Positions 1 to 8,305 are shown, numbered from the stretch's first letter. The stretch: DNA of 47,667 bases from Caulobacter sp. (GCA_016125585.1 WGLL01000015.1:1-47667); one strand, 5' to 3'. The notes: generated by a model from the sequence alone, not told the origin. Numbers and translations: made by a program.

Positions 1-160
1 CAAGCTGCGCGAAGGCGTGGAAATGATCATGCCGGGCGACAACGCCGAACTGGACGTGGAACTGATCACCCCGATCGCCATGGACCAGGGCCTGCGCTTC
101 GCCATCCGCGAAGGCGGCCGCACCGTCGGCGCCGGCGTGGTCAGCAAGATCGTCGAGTAA
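1..160 (+). CDS. tuf: Elongation factor Tu, C-terminal end (partial)
   Basis: This is the 3' end of the EF-Tu gene, which begins before the window. EF-Tu is the GTPase that brings aminoacyl-tRNA to the ribosome. The first full codon is at base 2 and the frame ends with TAA at 158-160. The visible 52 residues are the last strands of the C-terminal beta-barrel domain, with the hallmark [27 protein letters not shown] and final KIVE. A strong terminator follows at once, so tuf is not read through into rpsJ as it is in many relatives. Confidence 0.97.
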   Translation, partial: KLREGVEMIMPGDNAELDVELITPIAMDQGLRFAIREGGRTVGAGVVSKIVE

Positions 161-193
161 TCCCGACGATCAGCCACGGCTGAACGACAAGCG

Positions 194-223
194 AAGGCCC
201 CGGTGGAAACACCGGGGCCTTTT
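194..223 (+). terminator. Intrinsic terminator after tuf
   Basis: A perfect 12-bp stem (194-205 with 210-221) closes a GAAA tetraloop and ends in a T-rich tract. It lies 34 bases after the tuf stop codon. The converging LytTR gene ends at 236, so the hairpin could stop transcription from both sides. Confidence 0.9.
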
Positions 224-235
224 GCTGTGTGGGGG

Positions 236-1072
236 CTAGCGAAGCCAGCCGGCGGCGCGGACCGCCTGGACATTTCCCCTGGCCACCGGCGCCTCAAGGC
301 CGCCCCGCAGCTTCAGGACGGTGCGGCGGTCGACCGTTCGCTGGCCTTCGACCGCATCGGCCGCCACCCACCAGGAGCGGTGCACCTGCAGCCCCTCCAG
401 CCCATCGAGTAGCGCGATGGCGTCGCGCATCCGCATCAGCAGGAGCTCCGAACCGAGGGCGGTGTGGACCCGGACGTAGTGGTCCTCCATCTCGAGACAC
501 AGCAGATCGCGGCCCAGTCTGGCGGGGAGGCGCGCCAGCAAGGCCGGAGCCGGCTTTGACGGCGCGGTCGGGGCCGGGACGGGCTCCGGGGCGGCGGCGC
601 CAAGGGGCTGGCGACGGCGGAGGGCGACATAGGCGCCGACGACCGGCAGGGCGACCACGATGACCTGGACATAGGTCTGAAGACCTCGCCACGGACCGTG
701 CGGATGGATCAGCCAGCCGGTGACCAGTTCGGCGCCCAGGGTCATGGGAACGCCGCCGATGGCGATGGCCAGGGGCAGGGCGATCCACAGTGGCGTCCGG
801 AGGCGCCGGCCAAGAATGATGGTGGCGGTGGCCAGCGCCGGAAACACCAGCGTGCCGATCCAGACCATCAGCACCCAGGCCGCGACCCGATTGACAAGCG
901 GCGCGGCCTGAAAGGTTCCGAAAGCGCCGACCACGCCGAGAAACACGCCGGTGGCGGTGGCGTAGGCCAGCCGCCGGGCCCAGACGTCCGGGGTCTGCAG
1001 GATCGCCGGGATCAGGCCCTCCTCCGGGGAGGACGGGGGGCTCGCTGTGCTGGAAGGGGAAGACACGGGCAT
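236..1072 (-). CDS. Membrane-bound LytTR-family transcriptional regulator
   Basis: 278 residues. The N-terminal half has about four hydrophobic segments (roughly residues 36-55, 63-85, 94-112 and 134-152). A proline/alanine linker follows, then a C-terminal LytTR DNA-binding domain (about 180-275) with the family signature around HRSWWVA and preceding residues such as MEDHYVRVHT. LytTR domains bind direct repeats in promoters; here the domain is tethered to the inner membrane with no receiver or kinase domain in view. The start was placed at 1072 because an AAGGGGGG stretch sits just upstream of this ATG; another ATG lies 21 bases earlier (1093). It is divergent from the yciB-like gene, and a target in that shared gap is a reasonable guess, not shown. 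Confidence 0.85.
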   Translation of the reverse strand: MPVSSPSSTASPPSSPEEGLIPAILQTPDVWARRLAYATATGVFLGVVGAFGTFQAAPLVNRVAAWVLMVWIGTLVFPALATATIILGRRLRTPLWIALPLAIAIGGVPMTLGAELVTGWLIHPHGPWRGLQTYVQVIVVALPVVGAYVALRRRQPLGAAAPEPVPAPTAPSKPAPALLARLPARLGRDLLCLEMEDHYVRVHTALGSELLLMRMRDAIALLDGLEGLQVHRSWWVAADAVEGQRTVDRRTVLKLRGGLEAPVARGNVQAVRAAGWLR

Positions 1073-1216
1073 CGCCCCCCTTCTTAGCGGCATTTGGCGC
1101 TTCGCGAATGGTCCGGGCGTCCCGTTCACGCAGCCGGCCGCGCGTTTGGCGAAGTGCGGCTCGACGCGGGCCCCTGGCGGAGGCGATCGGGGGGCGACCC
1201 CTCTTGGAGCCCTGCA

Positions 1217-1801
1217 ATGTCCTATTTCTTCAAGGCCGGCCGTTTCCTGCTGGAAGACCTGCTGTCGACCCTGTTCTTCGTCGGCCTCTTCGCCCTGACG
1301 CGGAACATCTACCTGGCCACCGGCGTGGCCATCGCCGTCGGCCTGGCCCAGGCGATCTGGACCCGGATGCGGGGCCGGTCGCTGGACGCCATGCAGATCC
1401 TGAGTCTGGCGCTGGTCATCGTCATGGGCGGCGCCACGCTGGTCAGTCACGATCCGCGCTTTGTGATGGTCAAGCCGACGCTGGTGCTGGGCGCGGTCGG
1501 GGCGGTGATGCTGCGGCGCGGTTGGATGAACCGCTATCTGCCGCCGATCGTGCAGGAGCTGGCGCCCGACGTCGGCACGGTGTTCGGCTATGTCTGGGCC
1601 GGCCTGATGTTCGCCACGGCCGCCGCCAACCTGGCCCTGGCTTTCCTCGCCAGCCCGACGGTCTGGGCCTGGTTCATGACCACGGTTCCGCTGGTCTCGA
1701 AGATCCTGCTGTTTCTGATCCAGTTCGCGGTCATGCGGCTTATCGCCCGCCGCCGCTACGCCGCCCGGCGCGCGGCGGAGGTTGTGGCGGCGGCGGCTTA
1801 A
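1217..1801 (+). CDS. YciB/IspZ-type inner membrane protein (septation protein A family)
   Basis: 194 residues with five or six hydrophobic segments and a short basic, alanine-rich tail. The order of segments and conserved stretches (DLLSTLFFVGLF, the FVMVKPT motif, a WMNRYL turn and a final transmembrane helix) match the septation protein A (YciB) family, whose members affect envelope integrity and cell division through an unclear mechanism. Length is close to the usual 180-200 residues. The start has GGAG at 1206-1209, eight bases upstream. It is divergent from the LytTR regulator. The family call is good; the exact role is not determined by sequence. Confidence 0.8.
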   Translation: MSYFFKAGRFLLEDLLSTLFFVGLFALTRNIYLATGVAIAVGLAQAIWTRMRGRSLDAMQILSLALVIVMGGATLVSHDPRFVMVKPTLVLGAVGAVMLRRGWMNRYLPPIVQELAPDVGTVFGYVWAGLMFATAAANLALAFLASPTVWAWFMTTVPLVSKILLFLIQFAVMRLIARRRYAARRAAEVVAAAA

Positions 1802-1883
1802 CCCCGCCTTCGCCTCTTGCGGCTAAAGCGGTGTGGAACGCCTCTTGCTGAGGTCCGGGCCAGAATGACCGGAGGGCGCCGTT

Positions 1884-3059
1884 TTGGGTCGGCCAATCAC
1901 TGTGGACATCATCGGGACGGACGAGCTGTCCGGTTCGGAGCGGGCGCTGTGGCTGGCGTGGATCGCCGCCGACCCGGCCTATGAGTCGCCCTTCTTTCAT
2001 CCCGACTTCACGGCCATCGCCGGTCAGGTCGCGCCCGGCGCCCGTCTGGCGGTCCTGCACCAGGGCGGCAAGGTGGTCGGCTTTCTGCCGCATCAGCGGC
2101 GGGGCGGGGCGGCGCAGCCCCTGGCCGCGCCGCTGAATGACTATCACGGGGTGATCGCGGCGCCGGGGCGATCCATCGCCCTGGACGCCGCCCCCGACCT
2201 GCTGGACGCCCGCTCCTTCACCGCCACCGGCTGGGCCGGGCCGGCGCGGGACGGCGGGCAGGTGACCCGGGCCCGCACCCTGCTGGCCGATGTTTCCGCC
2301 GGCTGGGACGCCTATTACGCCGCGCGCAAGGCGGCGTTTCCCAAGTTCCTGAAGGACAAGGAGCGGGCCCGCCGCTCGCTGGAGCGGGATCTGGGCCCCG
2401 TGCGCACCGAGACGGCGACCACCGACTTGTGCCATTTCGATCGCCTGATCGCGCTGAAGCAGGACCAGTATCGCCGCTCGCGCCGCCACGACATCTTCGA
2501 CTGCGGCTGGACGGTGGATTTGCTGCGGGCGCTGCTGACGGACGGCGGCCCGGAGTTCGGGGCGCGGCTGGCGGTGCTCCATGCCGGCGACCAGCCCCTG
2601 GCCTATGAGCTGGGCCTGCGCGGCGGCACTCACTATCACTTCTGGGTGCCGGCCTATGAGGAGCAGGGCGCCCGCTATTCGCCCGGCATGCTGCTGAGCA
2701 TGGACACCATGAAGGCCGGGGCGGACGAGGGGATCGGCCTCTACGACTTCGGCTTCGAGGGCGAGGCCTACAAGAAATACTTCTGCGACCAGAGCCGCAC
2801 GGTGTTCGAGGGCGCCGCCCTGTCGTCGGGACTGGCGCGGACCGTTTCCGAAGTGGTCTCGCCGGAGAGCGGCGGCGGGCTGGCGCCGGTGGAGCTGGTG
2901 CGCAGCATCCGTCGCCGGTGGGCGGTGATCGACGCCTGCGAGACCACCACGATCGGCCGGGTGCGGGCGCTGGGCGCCGCCGCCTCGGCCATGGCCGGAC
3001 GCGGCCGCAATCCTCTTTCGACCGGCGCGCTGCTGGCCGCCACCCTCTGCTGTCTTTGA
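1884..3059 (+). CDS. GNAT-superfamily acyltransferase of the FemAB/CelD (BioF2-like) type
   Basis: 391 residues. The central and C-terminal parts (about 130-330) resemble the FemAB/CelD-like acetyltransferase fold: a basic helix (KFLKDKERARRSLERD), a HFDRLIALK segment, and a conserved late stretch with LYDFGFEGEAYKKYF. Such enzymes acylate amino groups on cell-envelope, polysaccharide or small-molecule substrates; the substrate here is unknown. The start is TTG at 1884 with GGAG at 1871-1874; no in-frame ATG is close upstream, and an in-frame GTG at 1902 is the alternative. The next gene, an iron/2-oxoglutarate-type oxygenase, starts 12 bases after the stop, so the two probably form an operon. 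Confidence 0.75.
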   Translation: MGRPITVDIIGTDELSGSERALWLAWIAADPAYESPFFHPDFTAIAGQVAPGARLAVLHQGGKVVGFLPHQRRGGAAQPLAAPLNDYHGVIAAPGRSIALDAAPDLLDARSFTATGWAGPARDGGQVTRARTLLADVSAGWDAYYAARKAAFPKFLKDKERARRSLERDLGPVRTETATTDLCHFDRLIALKQDQYRRSRRHDIFDCGWTVDLLRALLTDGGPEFGARLAVLHAGDQPLAYELGLRGGTHYHFWVPAYEEQGARYSPGMLLSMDTMKAGADEGIGLYDFGFEGEAYKKYFCDQSRTVFEGAALSSGLARTVSEVVSPESGGGLAPVELVRSIRRRWAVIDACETTTIGRVRALGAAASAMAGRGRNPLSTGALLAATLCCL

Positions 3060-3071
3060 CGGAACCGACCC

Positions 3072-3938
3072 ATGTCCTGGCTCAACCAACCCAAGATCTA
3101 TAGCCACGAGATCCACACCCACAGCCTGGTCGAGGACGCCGCCCTGGCGGCGACCCTGGACCGCTATCCGGCGGAGCTGCTGGACATCAACGCCTACAGC
3201 TACGACGCCGAGGGCCAGGTCAGCCTGGAGACCGGCGAGCGGGGCAGGGCGGACGGGGCGACCCTGCTGGAGGCGATCAAGGCCGGCCAGGTCTGGGTCA
3301 ATCTGCGCGACGCCCACGAGGCCCATCCGGAGCTGTGGCGCCACATCCAGCCGGTGTTCGACGAGATCGCCGACGACCTCGGCGTCAAGCCGATCAAGGT
3401 GACCGGCCAGCTGATCCTGTCCTCGCCGCAGACCAAGGTGCCCTATCATTTCGACGCCGCGGGGGTGGTGCTGTTCCATCTGCGCGGGACCAAGCGGCTG
3501 TGGGTCTATCCCACCGACGAAGCCCATCTGCCGCAGGAGTCGATGGAAAAGGTCATCATGCGGGTGCAGGCCGAGGAGCTTCCCTACCGGCTGGCCTTTG
3601 ACGGCGACGCCCAGGTCGTCGACCTGCAGCCGGGCCAGGCCCTGACCTGGCCGCTCTATGCGCCGCACCGGGTCGAGAACCAGGGGGTGTTCAATGTCTC
3701 GCTGTCGCTGGACTTCCAGACCTGGGAGACCCGGCTGACTCGCGGCGCCCACTACGCCAACGGCGTGCTGCGGCGCTGGGGGCTGGCCCCGGGGGCGATG
3801 GACAAGACCCCGATGGCGGCCCGGGCGGGGCTGTGGGCGGCGTCGCTGGCCATGAAGAAGGCCAACCTGGCGCCCAACCTGATCAAGGACTACCAGCGCA
3901 GCTTCGCCCTGTCCGACCAGGTCAAGCCGGCGGCCTGA
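3072..3938 (+). CDS. JmjC/cupin-8-type iron(II)/2-oxoglutarate-dependent oxygenase-like protein
   Basis: 288 residues. The cupin core carries a probable metal triad: HFD (His126, Asp128) and a distal His199 in APHRVEN. A lysine (about 141) after the HxD strand could bind the 2-oxoglutarate carboxylate. The stretch VVLFHLRGTKRLWVYP is typical of JmjC/cupin-8 hydroxylases, which hydroxylate protein side chains or small molecules. The protein has no signal peptide, so it should act in the cytoplasm. It sits 12 bases behind a FemAB-type acyltransferase, which suggests that both act on the same substrate. Metal ligands are visible; catalytic activity and substrate are inference. Confidence 0.75.
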   Translation: MSWLNQPKIYSHEIHTHSLVEDAALAATLDRYPAELLDINAYSYDAEGQVSLETGERGRADGATLLEAIKAGQVWVNLRDAHEAHPELWRHIQPVFDEIADDLGVKPIKVTGQLILSSPQTKVPYHFDAAGVVLFHLRGTKRLWVYPTDEAHLPQESMEKVIMRVQAEELPYRLAFDGDAQVVDLQPGQALTWPLYAPHRVENQGVFNVSLSLDFQTWETRLTRGAHYANGVLRRWGLAPGAMDKTPMAARAGLWAASLAMKKANLAPNLIKDYQRSFALSDQVKPAA

Positions 3939-3991
3939 ACGGGGACAAGGCGGGGAGGCGGGCGCCGGCCCGGGTGAAACCTCTGTAATGA

Positions 3992-4051
3992 CCTCGAATT
4001 AAGCTGTCTTGGCGGCCCGGCGGACATAGCGTTCCCTCAGCAAATTCGAGG
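3992..4051. promoter_or_regulatory. Spaced 9-bp inverted repeat upstream of the GIN-domain gene
   Basis: A perfect 9-bp inverted repeat, CCTCGAATT (3992-4000) and AATTCGAGG (4043-4051), is separated by 42 bases. The right arm overlaps the ribosome binding site (GAGGGAG) of the gene at 4064. It could be a pair of operator half-sites about five helical turns apart, or an RNA stem that hides the binding site. Function is inferred. Confidence 0.4.
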
Positions 4052-4063
4052 GAGCTGATCACC

Positions 4064-4924
4064 ATGCGTGCTTTCGCCGCCGCCGGCCTCGCCGCCGCCG
4101 TCATCACCGCCGCCGGGGCCGCCCAGGCCGCCGGTCCGTCCGTGGACATCCGCAACGCCGTCGCCCGGGTCACCGTGGTGCCGTCCGACCGCGCCGATGT
4201 CGAGGTCGTCATCCGGACCCCCAACGCCAAGCTGCCCCTGCGCATCGATCGCCGGGGCGACCGGGTCATCGTCAACGGCGATCTGAAGTGGAACAAGATC
4301 CGCAACTGCCGCGGCGCCATGGAGGACGCCTCGGTGGATGTCCGCGGCGTCGGCCGGGTCAGCTGGGACGAGATGCCGCAAATCACCATCTACACCCCGC
4401 GTGACGTCGACATCGACGTCGGCGGCGCGGTGTTCGGCATGATCGGCCGGGCCGAGTCCGTCGAGCTCGGCAACGCTGGTTGCGGCGACTGGAAGGTTGG
4501 CAACGTCACCGGCAAGCTGGCGATCAGCCAGGCCGGCTCGGGCGACGTGTTCGCCGGCTCGGCCGGGTCCCTGGACCTCAGCGTGGCCGGATCCGGCGAC
4601 ACCCGGGTCAACGCGGTCGGCGGCGGCGCCGATGTGAGCATCGCCGGCTCGGGCGATGTGGTGCTGGCCTCGATCGCCGGGAACCTCGAGGTCAACATCG
4701 CCGGATCGGGCGATGTGAAGATTCTCGGCGGCCATGCCGGCAAGGTCGAGTTCAATGTCGCCGGCTCCGGCGATGTCCGCTTCAACGGCGAGGCCGACAG
4801 CGTCGACGCCAGCGTCATGGGCTCGGGCGACCTGTGGATCACCAAGGTCAACGGCAACGTGTCCAAATCGGTCATGGGCTCGGGCGGCATCCATGTCGGC
4901 CCGTTTGACATGCCCAAGAGCTGA
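4064..4924 (+). CDS. Secreted GIN-domain (DUF2807-like) beta-repeat protein
   Basis: 286 residues with a clear signal peptide (residues 1-23, ending AAQA). After an N-terminal region with a few cysteines, residues about 141-280 are a run of roughly 18-20-residue repeats, each opened by GCGD, AGSGD or MGSGD; I count eight. This is the pattern of the head-GIN/DUF2807 fold, a right-handed parallel beta-helix found in periplasmic or surface proteins of unknown role. Bases 4064-4924 show the repeats at DNA level too, so slippage could change the number of coils. GGGAG at 4050-4054 precedes the ATG. It is a single-gene unit with its own terminator. Confidence 0.8.
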   Translation: MRAFAAAGLAAAVITAAGAAQAAGPSVDIRNAVARVTVVPSDRADVEVVIRTPNAKLPLRIDRRGDRVIVNGDLKWNKIRNCRGAMEDASVDVRGVGRVSWDEMPQITIYTPRDVDIDVGGAVFGMIGRAESVELGNAGCGDWKVGNVTGKLAISQAGSGDVFAGSAGSLDLSVAGSGDTRVNAVGGGADVSIAGSGDVVLASIAGNLEVNIAGSGDVKILGGHAGKVEFNVAGSGDVRFNGEADSVDASVMGSGDLWITKVNGNVSKSVMGSGGIHVGPFDMPKS

Positions 4925-4966
4925 TCCGGCCCAAGAGCTGATCCCGACGACCTGGATCAACCGGTG

Positions 4967-5006
4967 AAGAGGGGCGGGGCGCTGTCAGCGTCGCCGCCCC
5001 TCTTTT
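4967..5006 (+). terminator. Intrinsic terminator after the GIN-domain gene
   Basis: An 11-bp stem (4967-4977 with 4994-5004) followed by a short T run ends the GIN-gene transcript. The loop contains its own small stem (CGCT/AGCG). It separates the inserted gene block from the S10 operon promoter. Confidence 0.85.
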
Positions 5007-5183
5007 CATGTCCGGCCGGGGCCCGGCGCACGGCCCTATATAATGTGCCCGATCAGCAACGACTCACTGGCGCCCGGCGCGCGGTTGGCCTAAAGGTCCG
5101 GCGTTCGCTTTCGCCGCCTTCGGGCGTCGGGCGGACGGTGCGCGATTTCCCGCCAATCAGGGTTTGCGACAGGGCCACAAGCC

Positions 5184-5212
5184 TTGACGCCTGCGGAATC
5201 GACGGGTATTAG
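5184..5212 (+). promoter_or_regulatory. Probable promoter of the S10 ribosomal operon
   Basis: TTGACG at 5184-5189 and TATTAG at 5207-5212 are separated by 17 bases, a close match to the alphaproteobacterial housekeeping consensus. The stretch after the -10 is GC-rich (GCGCGCC), as in promoters under growth-rate or stringent control. Transcription should start near 5219, giving a leader of about 230 nt before rpsJ. Between the terminator at 5006 and this promoter the only other signal is an isolated TATAAT at 5039. Confidence 0.7.
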
Positions 5213-5218
5213 CGCGCC

Positions 5219-5449
5219 TCCTGTTGGACCGGCTGTGCCTTAGGGCAGACGCGGTTCGCGGAACGACCAGCGACACATTCGGTGTTTCTGGGTTGAAGGC
5301 CCTCGCGGGGCGACCTGCGCTGGGCCTATCGTTTTTTGCGGACGTTACGCGTATCCGCTCACCTTTCGCGAGGTGGGAGGAGCCGGTCTTTGAAATGGTT
5401 CGAGATCACGCGGGCGGTTCCGCCGTCTGTTGGGGAATAGAAGAGCGAT
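5219..5449 (+). promoter_or_regulatory. Structured leader of the S10 operon with a terminator-like hairpin
   Basis: No convincing gene is seen in this stretch. It can form several stems: CCAG..ACAC with GTGT..CTGG (5267-5291), AGGCCC/GGGCCT (5297-5302 with 5322-5327) followed four bases later by six T (5332-5337), GCGGA/TCCGC (5338-5342 with 5354-5358), CACCT/AGGTG (5360-5364 with 5371-5375), and a GGCGG/CCGCC type stem near 5415. The second has the shape of an intrinsic terminator inside the leader, which suggests attenuation. In gammaproteobacteria L4 controls S10 operons through a leader; whether L4 or anything else binds here is unknown. Confidence 0.5.
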
Positions 5450-5758
5450 ATGGATCGTCAGAACATCCGCATCCGGCTCAAGGCCTTTGACCACCGCGTG
5501 CTGGACCATTCCACACGCGAGATCGTCAACACGGCCAAGAGAACCGGCGCGACCGTCCGGGGGCCGATTCCCCTGCCGACGTTGATCGAAAAATTCACCG
5601 TCAACCGCTCGCCCCACGTCGACAAGAAGTCGCGCGAGCAGTTTGAAATCCGCACGCACAAGCGCGTGCTCGATATCGTCGACCCCACCCCGCAGACCGT
5701 GGACGCGCTGATGAAGCTCGACCTGTCCGCCGGTGTGGACGTCGAGATCAAGCTGTAG
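5450..5758 (+). CDS. rpsJ: 30S ribosomal protein S10
   Basis: 102 residues, full length for S10, a protein of the 30S head that also serves as the antitermination factor NusE when bound to NusB. The conserved start ([15 protein letters not shown]), the RGPIPLPT loop that inserts into the head, and [11 protein letters not shown] are all present. It is the first gene of the S10 operon, 11 bases before rplC. The ATG follows an AGAAGAG purine stretch. Confidence 0.98.
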   Translation: MDRQNIRIRLKAFDHRVLDHSTREIVNTAKRTGATVRGPIPLPTLIEKFTVNRSPHVDKKSREQFEIRTHKRVLDIVDPTPQTVDALMKLDLSAGVDVEIKL

Positions 5759-5769
5759 GGGTCGAACCG

Positions 5770-6525
5770 ATGCGTACCGGATTGATCGCCAAGAAAATGG
5801 GCATGACGCGCTTCTTCGATGAAGCGGGCCAGCACGTCCCGGTCACCGTCCTTTCGCTGGACGGCTGCCAGGTGACGGCGCAACGCACCAAGGACCGTGA
5901 CGGCTACGTCGCGCTCCAGCTGGGCGCGGGCGCCAAGAAGCCCAAGAACACCCCCAACGCCATGCGCGGCCACTTCGCCAAGGCTCAGGTCGAGCCCAAG
6001 CGGGTCGTCGCCGAGTTCCGCGTGGACGAGGACAGCCTCATCGACGTGGGCGCCGAGTTTACGGCGGACCACTTCCTGGCCGGCCAGAAGGTCGACATCC
6101 AGGGCATCACCGTCGGTAAGGGTTTTGCCGGCGCCATGAAGCGCTGGAACTTCGGCGGCATGCGCGCCACCCACGGTGTCTCGGTCTCGCACCGGGCGCA
6201 CGGCTCCACCGGCCAGCGTCAGGACCCGGGCAAGACCTTCGCCGGCAAGAAGATGGCCGGTCACCTGGGTCAGGAAACCGTCACCACCCTCAACGTCACC
6301 GTCTGGAAAGTGGACGCCGATCGCGGCCTCATCCTGGTGAAGGGCGCCGTCCCCGGTTCGGAAGGCTCCTATGTGAAGATCCGCGACGCGGTGAAGGTCG
6401 CCCTGCCTGAAGACGCTCCCAAGCCGGGCGCGTTCCGCAAGGCCGGGCAGGAAGCCGCCGCCCCCGCAGAAACCCCCGCTGAAGAGGCTCCCGCCGCCGA
6501 AGCGTCGGCCGAGGGTGCAGAATAA
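5770..6525 (+). CDS. rplC: 50S ribosomal protein L3, with an acidic C-terminal tail
   Basis: 251 residues; the core matches L3, an early-assembly protein near the peptidyl transferase centre. [13 protein letters not shown] opens the protein, and the internal loop with [12 protein letters not shown] and [13 protein letters not shown] includes the glutamine that PrmB methylates in E. coli. The last 30 or so residues are rich in Ala, Glu and Pro and extend beyond the E. coli protein (about 209 residues); such tails occur in alphaproteobacteria. The stop codon overlaps the rplD start by one base (TAATG), a sign of translational coupling. Confidence 0.97.
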   Translation: MRTGLIAKKMGMTRFFDEAGQHVPVTVLSLDGCQVTAQRTKDRDGYVALQLGAGAKKPKNTPNAMRGHFAKAQVEPKRVVAEFRVDEDSLIDVGAEFTADHFLAGQKVDIQGITVGKGFAGAMKRWNFGGMRATHGVSVSHRAHGSTGQRQDPGKTFAGKKMAGHLGQETVTTLNVTVWKVDADRGLILVKGAVPGSEGSYVKIRDAVKVALPEDAPKPGAFRKAGQEAAAPAETPAEEAPAAEASAEGAE

Positions 6526-7163
6526 TGAAAATCGACGTCATCAAACTGGACGGCGGCAAGGCCGGCTCCGTTGACCTCGACGACGCCATCTTCGGCATCG
6601 ACGAGATCCGCGGCGACATCCTGCAGCGCGTCGTGACCTGGCAGCTGGCCAAGCGCCGCGCCGGGACCCACAAGATCCAGGTGCGGAACGAAGTCTCCCG
6701 CACCGGCAAGAAGATGTACAAGCAGAAGGGCACCGGCGGCGCCCGTCACGGTTCACGCCGTGCGGCCCAGTTCGTCGGCGGCGCCAAGGCTCACGGGCCG
6801 GTGGTTCGCAGCCACGCCTTCGACCTGCCCAAGAAGTTCCGCGCCCTGGCCCTGCGCCACGCGCTGTCCTCCAAGGCCAAGGCCGGCTCGCTTGTCATCG
6901 TCGACGACCTGGCCATCGAAGGTCCGAAGACGGCCGCCCTGCGCGCCACCTTTGACAAGATCGGCCTCAAGAACGCGCTGTTCATCGCCGGTCCGGAAGT
7001 GGACGCCAACTTCAAGCTGGCGGCCCGCAACATTCCGAACATCGATGTGCTGCCCAACGCCGGGCTGAACGTCTATGACGTGCTGCGCCGTCACACGCTG
7101 GTCCTGACCAAGTCGGCCATCGACGGCATCTCGGCCCGCTTCGCTCAGAAGGAAGCCGCGTAA
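6525..7163 (+). CDS. rplD: 50S ribosomal protein L4
   Basis: 212 residues. L4 lines the exit tunnel with an extended loop, seen here as [14 protein letters not shown]. In gammaproteobacteria L4 is also the repressor of its own operon. Start and stop overlap both neighbours by one base (rplC and rplW), so translation of the three is probably coupled. The C-terminal part ([22 protein letters not shown]) is the typical L4 end. Confidence 0.97.
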   Translation: MKIDVIKLDGGKAGSVDLDDAIFGIDEIRGDILQRVVTWQLAKRRAGTHKIQVRNEVSRTGKKMYKQKGTGGARHGSRRAAQFVGGAKAHGPVVRSHAFDLPKKFRALALRHALSSKAKAGSLVIVDDLAIEGPKTAALRATFDKIGLKNALFIAGPEVDANFKLAARNIPNIDVLPNAGLNVYDVLRRHTLVLTKSAIDGISARFAQKEAA

Positions 7164-7459
7164 TGGCCGCGACCGCCCGTCACTACGACACCATCCTGGC
7201 TCCGGTGATCACCGAGAAGGCCACCATCCTGTCCGAACAGAACAAGGTGGTCTTCCGCGTCGCCGACAGCGCCACCAAGGATGAAATCGCCGCCGCCGTC
7301 GAGGCCCTGTTCCAGGTCACGGTCACCAAGGTCAACACCCTGAACGTCAAGGGCAAGACCAAGCGTTTCCGTGGTCGCGTGGGTCATCGCAGCGATGTCA
7401 AAAAAGCCATCGTGACCCTGGCCGAAGGCCAGTCGATCGACATCACCACGGGGCTCTGA
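7163..7459 (+). CDS. rplW: 50S ribosomal protein L23
   Basis: 98 residues. L23 stands at the tunnel exit and is the docking site for trigger factor and the signal recognition particle. The family start ([14 protein letters not shown]) and the [15 protein letters not shown] loop are clear. It overlaps rplD by one base and ends four bases before rplB. Confidence 0.97.
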   Translation: MAATARHYDTILAPVITEKATILSEQNKVVFRVADSATKDEIAAAVEALFQVTVTKVNTLNVKGKTKRFRGRVGHRSDVKKAIVTLAEGQSIDITTGL

Positions 7460-7463
7460 GACC

Positions 7464-8303
7464 ATGGCTCTGAAACACTTCAAACCCACCTCGCCGTCGC
7501 GTCGTTCGCTGGTGCTGGTGGATCGCTCCGAGCTCCACAAGGGCCGTCCGGAAAAGAGCCTCGTCGAGGGTCTGACCAAGAAGGGCGGACGTGGCGGCGG
7601 CGGCCGGATCGCCGTCCGCTTCCGCGGCGGAGGCGCCAAGCGCCTCTACCGCATGGTGGACTTCAAGCGCCGCAAGTTCGACGTCGCCGCGACGGTCGAG
7701 CGCATGGAATACGACCCCAACCGGTCGGCCTTCATCGCCCTGATCAAGTACGCCGACGGCGAACTGAGCTACATCCTGGCGCCGCAGCGCCTGAAGGTCG
7801 GCGACGAGATCATCGCCTCGGCCAAGGTCGACGTGAAGCCCGGCAACGCCGCGCCTCTCAGCGGCCTGCCGATCGGCACGATCATCCACAATGTCGAGCT
7901 GAAGCCCGCCAAGGGCGGCCAGATCGCCCGTTCGGCCGGAGCCTACGCCCAGCTGGTCGGTCGTGACGCCGGCTACGCCCAGATCCGCCTGAACTCGGGC
8001 GAACTGCGCATGGTGCAGGACAGCTGCATGGCCACGGTGGGCGCGGTGTCGAACCCCGACCACATGAACCAGAACCTGGGCAAGGCCGGACGCGTCCGCC
8101 ACATGGGCTTCCGCCCGCACGTGCGCGGCGTGGCCATGAACCCCGTCGATCACCCGCACGGCGGCGGCGAAGGCCGCACCAGCGGCGGTCGCCATCCGGT
8201 GACCCCGGCCGGCAACCCGACCAAGGGCGCCAAGACCCGTGTGAACAAGGCTACGGACAAATACATCATCCGTAGTCGCCACAAAGCCAAGAAGGCCCGT
8301 TAG
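7464..8303 (+). CDS. rplB: 50S ribosomal protein L2
   Basis: 279 residues, usual for L2, one of the proteins closest to the peptidyl transferase centre and needed for subunit joining. The conserved C-terminal motif [14 protein letters not shown] and the [13 protein letters not shown] end are present, as is the basic N-terminal [18 protein letters not shown] stretch. It sits between rplW and rpsS with gaps of a few bases. Confidence 0.98.
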   Translation: MALKHFKPTSPSRRSLVLVDRSELHKGRPEKSLVEGLTKKGGRGGGGRIAVRFRGGGAKRLYRMVDFKRRKFDVAATVERMEYDPNRSAFIALIKYADGELSYILAPQRLKVGDEIIASAKVDVKPGNAAPLSGLPIGTIIHNVELKPAKGGQIARSAGAYAQLVGRDAGYAQIRLNSGELRMVQDSCMATVGAVSNPDHMNQNLGKAGRVRHMGFRPHVRGVAMNPVDHPHGGGEGRTSGGRHPVTPAGNPTKGAKTRVNKATDKYIIRSRHKAKKAR

Positions 8304-8305
8304 AG

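Noticed and set aside
1740..3752. A 670-codon open frame on the minus strand opposite the acyltransferase and oxygenase genes
   Set aside because: It is antisense to two genes with family similarity and has a composition expected from the opposite strand of GC-rich codons; no domain is recognisable.
5039..5044. TATAAT upstream of the S10 operon as a promoter
   Set aside because: There is no -35-like element at a suitable distance, whereas TTGACG-N17-TATTAG downstream is much better.
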